Origin: an uncultured Parabacteroides sp.
GTDB taxonomy: Bacteria > Bacteroidota > Bacteroidia > Bacteroidales > Tannerellaceae
Direction: 5' to 3'
DNA length: 9,283 bases
Assembly: GCF_905196875.1 (NCBI RefSeq)
Contig: NZ_CAJJWO010000119.1
Span: 1 to 9,283, forward strand
Of the stretch, positions 7,305 through 9,283 are shown piece after piece; position 1 is the stretch's first letter, and every line of letters begins with the position of its first letter. The notes under the pieces were generated by a model. The model was not told where the DNA came from and did no database searches. It saw only the letters and a program-made list of their open reading frames with translations. The position numbers and the translations under genes are program-made.

Positions 7305-7334
7305 TTTGTTTTTGAATAGAATCATGTACATTTG
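7305..7334 (+). promoter_or_regulatory. Promoter for pyrC (-33 TTTG and -7 TACATTTG)
   Basis: TTTG at 7305-7308 and TACATTTG at 7327-7334 lie 18 nt apart, one short of the usual 19-21. The -7 is perfect and ends 20 nt before the ATG at 7355. Because an in-frame GTG at 7334 falls on the last base of the -7 box, that GTG cannot be the translation start if this promoter is used. Confidence 0.65.
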
Positions 7335-7354
7335 TGACAATAAACACAAAATAT

Positions 7355-8695
7355 ATGAATAAAATTCTGATAAAAAACGCTTGCATCATTAACGAGGGAC
7401 GCATGTTTAAGGGATCAGTCCTCATTGATGGAGATAAGATAGCCGAAGTTCTTGAAGGAACTGTTCCTGAAACGACAGGAAACGTACAGGTAATCGATGC
7501 CGAAGGAAAACTTCTGTTGCCGGGAGCCATTGACGACCAGGTGCATTTCCGCGAACCGGGCCTGACGCATAAGGGAGACATCTCCAGTGAAAGCCGTGCC
7601 GCCGTAGCCGGTGGTATAACGACCTTTATGGATATGCCGAACACCAAGCCGCAGACAACTACCGTTGCCGATCTGGAATGGAAGTTACAACGAGGTGCGG
7701 AAACCTCTGCTGCCAACTACTCTTTCTTTTTCGGAGGAACGAACGATAACATGGATGAGATTCGTAAACTGGATCGTAGTCGCATACCGGGCTTGAAGCT
7801 CTTTCTCGGTTCTTCAACGGGAAATATGCTGGTAGATAAAAAAGAAAGTCTCGAACGTATCTTCGGCGAAGCGGATATGCTGATTGCCATCCATGCGGAA
7901 AAAGAAGAAGTGATCAAACGTAACCTGGCCTATTACACCGGACTGTATGGCGAGGATCTCGATATTTCCTACCATAGCAAGATCAGAAGCGAAGAGGCTT
8001 GTTATGCATCCTCTTCGGAAGCGGTAGAATTGGCAACGCGCCTGAATTCCCGTTTACATATTCTCCATCTGTCTACCGCCAAGGAGTTGACATTGCTGAG
8101 TAACACAATCCCTTTGAGCGAAAAGAAAATTACAGGCGAAGTATGTGTGCACCATCTCTGGTTTCATGATGGCGATTATGCTAAGTACGGTAACCGGATC
8201 AAATGGAATCCTTCCATCAAGACGCTGGCCGACCGTATCGCTTTGCGTGATGCCGTTAAAAATAATACGATCGATATCGTGGCAACCGATCATGCTCCGC
8301 ATTTATTGTCGGAGAAGGAGGGAAGCTGCTTGAAAGCTGCCTCGGGTGGTCCGTTGGTACAACATTCACTGGTGGCTATGCTCGAAATGGTGGCTGAAGG
8401 TTGTTTTACGTATGAAAAGGTAGTGGAAAAGATGGCGCATATGCCGGCAGAACTATTCCATATCGACCGTCGAGGATATATCCGTCCGGGTTATTATGCC
8501 GACCTTGTACTGGTCGATCCGGATAAGAGCTGGACAGTTGCTCCCGAAAATATAATGTATAAATGCGGCTGGTCGCCTTTTGAAGGAACGACGTTCCACC
8601 ACAGTGTTTCCCAAACATTCGTGAACGGAGAGCTGGTTTATGACAATGGCAACATCAATGATACCGTTCGTGGAATGGAAGTCCGGTATATTTGA
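7355..8695 (+). CDS. pyrC: Dihydroorotase (pyrimidine biosynthesis)
   Basis: A 446-aa cytoplasmic amidohydrolase that cyclises N-carbamoyl-aspartate to dihydroorotate, step three of de novo UMP synthesis. Visible motifs: GAIDDQVHFREPGLTHKGD (57-75) with metal-site H64 and substrate Arg R66; DMPNTKPQTTT (93-103); GLKLFLGSSTGN (146-157) with K148 where cyclic amidohydrolases carry the bridging carbamylated Lys; IAIHAE (177-182, H180); LHILHLSTAKE (234-244, H238); and IVATDHAPH (308-316) with catalytic D312. The C-terminus is the small beta-domain common to the superfamily (YADLVLVD, TFVNGELVYD). The first His of the usual HxH pair is Gln (Q62), which I recall as normal in the Bacteroidetes branch. 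Allantoinase or dihydropyrimidinase are alternatives, but the HFREPG/DMPNT signature and tail favour dihydroorotase. The start is set by the promoter and by family members beginning with short leader-free N-termini. Confidence 0.9.
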   Translation: MNKILIKNACIINEGRMFKGSVLIDGDKIAEVLEGTVPETTGNVQVIDAEGKLLLPGAIDDQVHFREPGLTHKGDISSESRAAVAGGITTFMDMPNTKPQTTTVADLEWKLQRGAETSAANYSFFFGGTNDNMDEIRKLDRSRIPGLKLFLGSSTGNMLVDKKESLERIFGEADMLIAIHAEKEEVIKRNLAYYTGLYGEDLDISYHSKIRSEEACYASSSEAVELATRLNSRLHILHLSTAKELTLLSNTIPLSEKKITGEVCVHHLWFHDGDYAKYGNRIKWNPSIKTLADRIALRDAVKNNTIDIVATDHAPHLLSEKEGSCLKAASGGPLVQHSLVAMLEMVAEGCFTYEKVVEKMAHMPAELFHIDRRGYIRPGYYADLVLVDPDKSWTVAPENIMYKCGWSPFEGTTFHHSVSQTFVNGELVYDNGNINDTVRGMEVRYI

Positions 8696-8698
8696 TTC

Positions 8699-9283
8699 AT
8701 GAATAACATATACGAAGAGCGGCTGGGTACCGATAGGATGTTGCCGCTTGTTTTCCGGATGGCACTTCCTGCGGTAATTGCCCAGATGGTCAATCTGCTT
8801 TATAATATAGTAGACCGTATTTATATCGGCCATATTCCCGGAATAGGAACTCCGGCGTTGGCCGGTATCGGTGTGGCAGGCTCTATTATTATCCTGATCT
8901 CCGCTTTCTCTGCTATCGTGGCCGGTGGAGGTGCTCCGCTTGCTGCTATTGCACTCGGGCAAGGTAACCGTCAGCAGGCCGGAAAGATACTCGGAAATGG
9001 TTTTGTCCTTCTATTGTTATTCACTGTCCTGACATCCAGCCTGTCGTATATATTCATGGAGCCGATACTGTTGTTTACCGGCGCATCCGAACAAACGCTG
9101 GGGTATGCGACAGACTATCTCTCGATTTATCTTATCGGTACCTTGTTTGTGGAGATATCGGTCGGTTTGAATACTTTTATCAATACGCAGGGACGTCCTG
9201 CCATAGCGATGTGGTCGGTGGTAATTGGTGCCATACTCAATATCCTGCTCGATCCGCTTTTCATTTTTGTATTCAATATGGGG
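8699..9283 (+). CDS. MATE-family multidrug/Na+ antiporter, N-terminal part (runs off right edge)
   Basis: The frame opens at an ATG 3 nt after the pyrC stop and stays open for 195 codons to the window end. It starts MNNIYEERLGTDRMLPLVFR and continues with QMVNLLYNIVDRIYIGHI (29-46) and ALAGIGVAGS (53-62), the typical first-helix region of MATE efflux transporters. FINTQGRPAIAMW (160-172) and NILLDPLFIF (181-190) further match the family. About five hydrophobic helices are visible (roughly 17-38, 53-78, 98-120, 138-158, 168-192), half of the expected twelve-helix protein of about 440-460 aa. MATE proteins export cationic compounds in exchange for Na+ or H+ across the inner membrane. No promoter is visible in the 3-nt gap, so co-transcription with pyrC is likely. 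The substrate cannot be inferred. Confidence 0.88.
   Translation, partial: MNNIYEERLGTDRMLPLVFRMALPAVIAQMVNLLYNIVDRIYIGHIPGIGTPALAGIGVAGSIIILISAFSAIVAGGGAPLAAIALGQGNRQQAGKILGNGFVLLLLFTVLTSSLSYIFMEPILLFTGASEQTLGYATDYLSIYLIGTLFVEISVGLNTFINTQGRPAIAMWSVVIGAILNILLDPLFIFVFNMG

Noticed and set aside
7334..7354. GTG start that would extend dihydroorotase by seven residues
   Set aside because: The GTG begins on the last base of the -7 promoter box; the ATG at 7355 is the sensible start.
8453..8962. 169-codon antisense frame across the pyrC-MATE junction
   Set aside because: Both plus-strand genes are unambiguous here, and the antisense protein has low-complexity polar composition and no family features.

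Overview
The window looks like chromosome from a member of the Bacteroidales, probably Bacteroides or Parabacteroides. Three things support this. No gene has a Shine-Dalgarno sequence. Five of the six full or partial plus-strand genes start 20-39 nt downstream of a perfect Bacteroidetes -7 element (TAnnTTTG). The protein families (Rpn nuclease, four-helix LytTR regulator, CarboxypepD_reg outer-membrane barrel, PL8 lyase) are typical of that group. The species cannot be fixed from sequence alone.

Layout, left to right. 1-160 (minus strand) holds the C-terminal part of an Rpn-family (PD-(D/E)XK) nuclease/transposase gene; it has no start codon and runs off the left edge, so it is probably a remnant. 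257-1000 (+) encodes a complete polyprenol-phosphate mannose synthase-like GT2 enzyme. 1055-1933 (+) encodes a membrane-anchored LytTR regulator. 2084-4378 (+) encodes a 764-aa TonB-receptor-like outer-membrane barrel. 4461-7238 (+) encodes a secreted family 8 polysaccharide lyase (chondroitin/hyaluronan lyase type) with a CBM9-like C-terminal module. 7355-8695 (+) is dihydroorotase (pyrC). 8699 to the right edge (+) is the first 195 codons of a MATE-family efflux transporter. No stretch longer than 300 bases lacks a gene, and I saw no tRNA, rRNA, CRISPR array or intact insertion sequence.

How the genes may work together. GT2, pyrC and MATE look like core or household genes; MATE starts 3 nt after pyrC and very likely shares its transcript. 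Between GT2 and pyrC lies an accessory block: regulator, receptor, lyase. The regulator-receptor pair resembles a local signalling unit, because a four-helix sensor fused to a LytTR DNA-binding domain sits just upstream of a receptor gene carrying the best promoter in the window. The lyase has its own -7 box and no SusC/SusD pair, sulfatase or unsaturated glucuronyl hydrolase nearby, so it is an orphan degradative enzyme here. Whether the regulator also controls the lyase cannot be read from the sequence. I did not find a clearly new biological system; the regulator-receptor-lyase block is the most interesting candidate.
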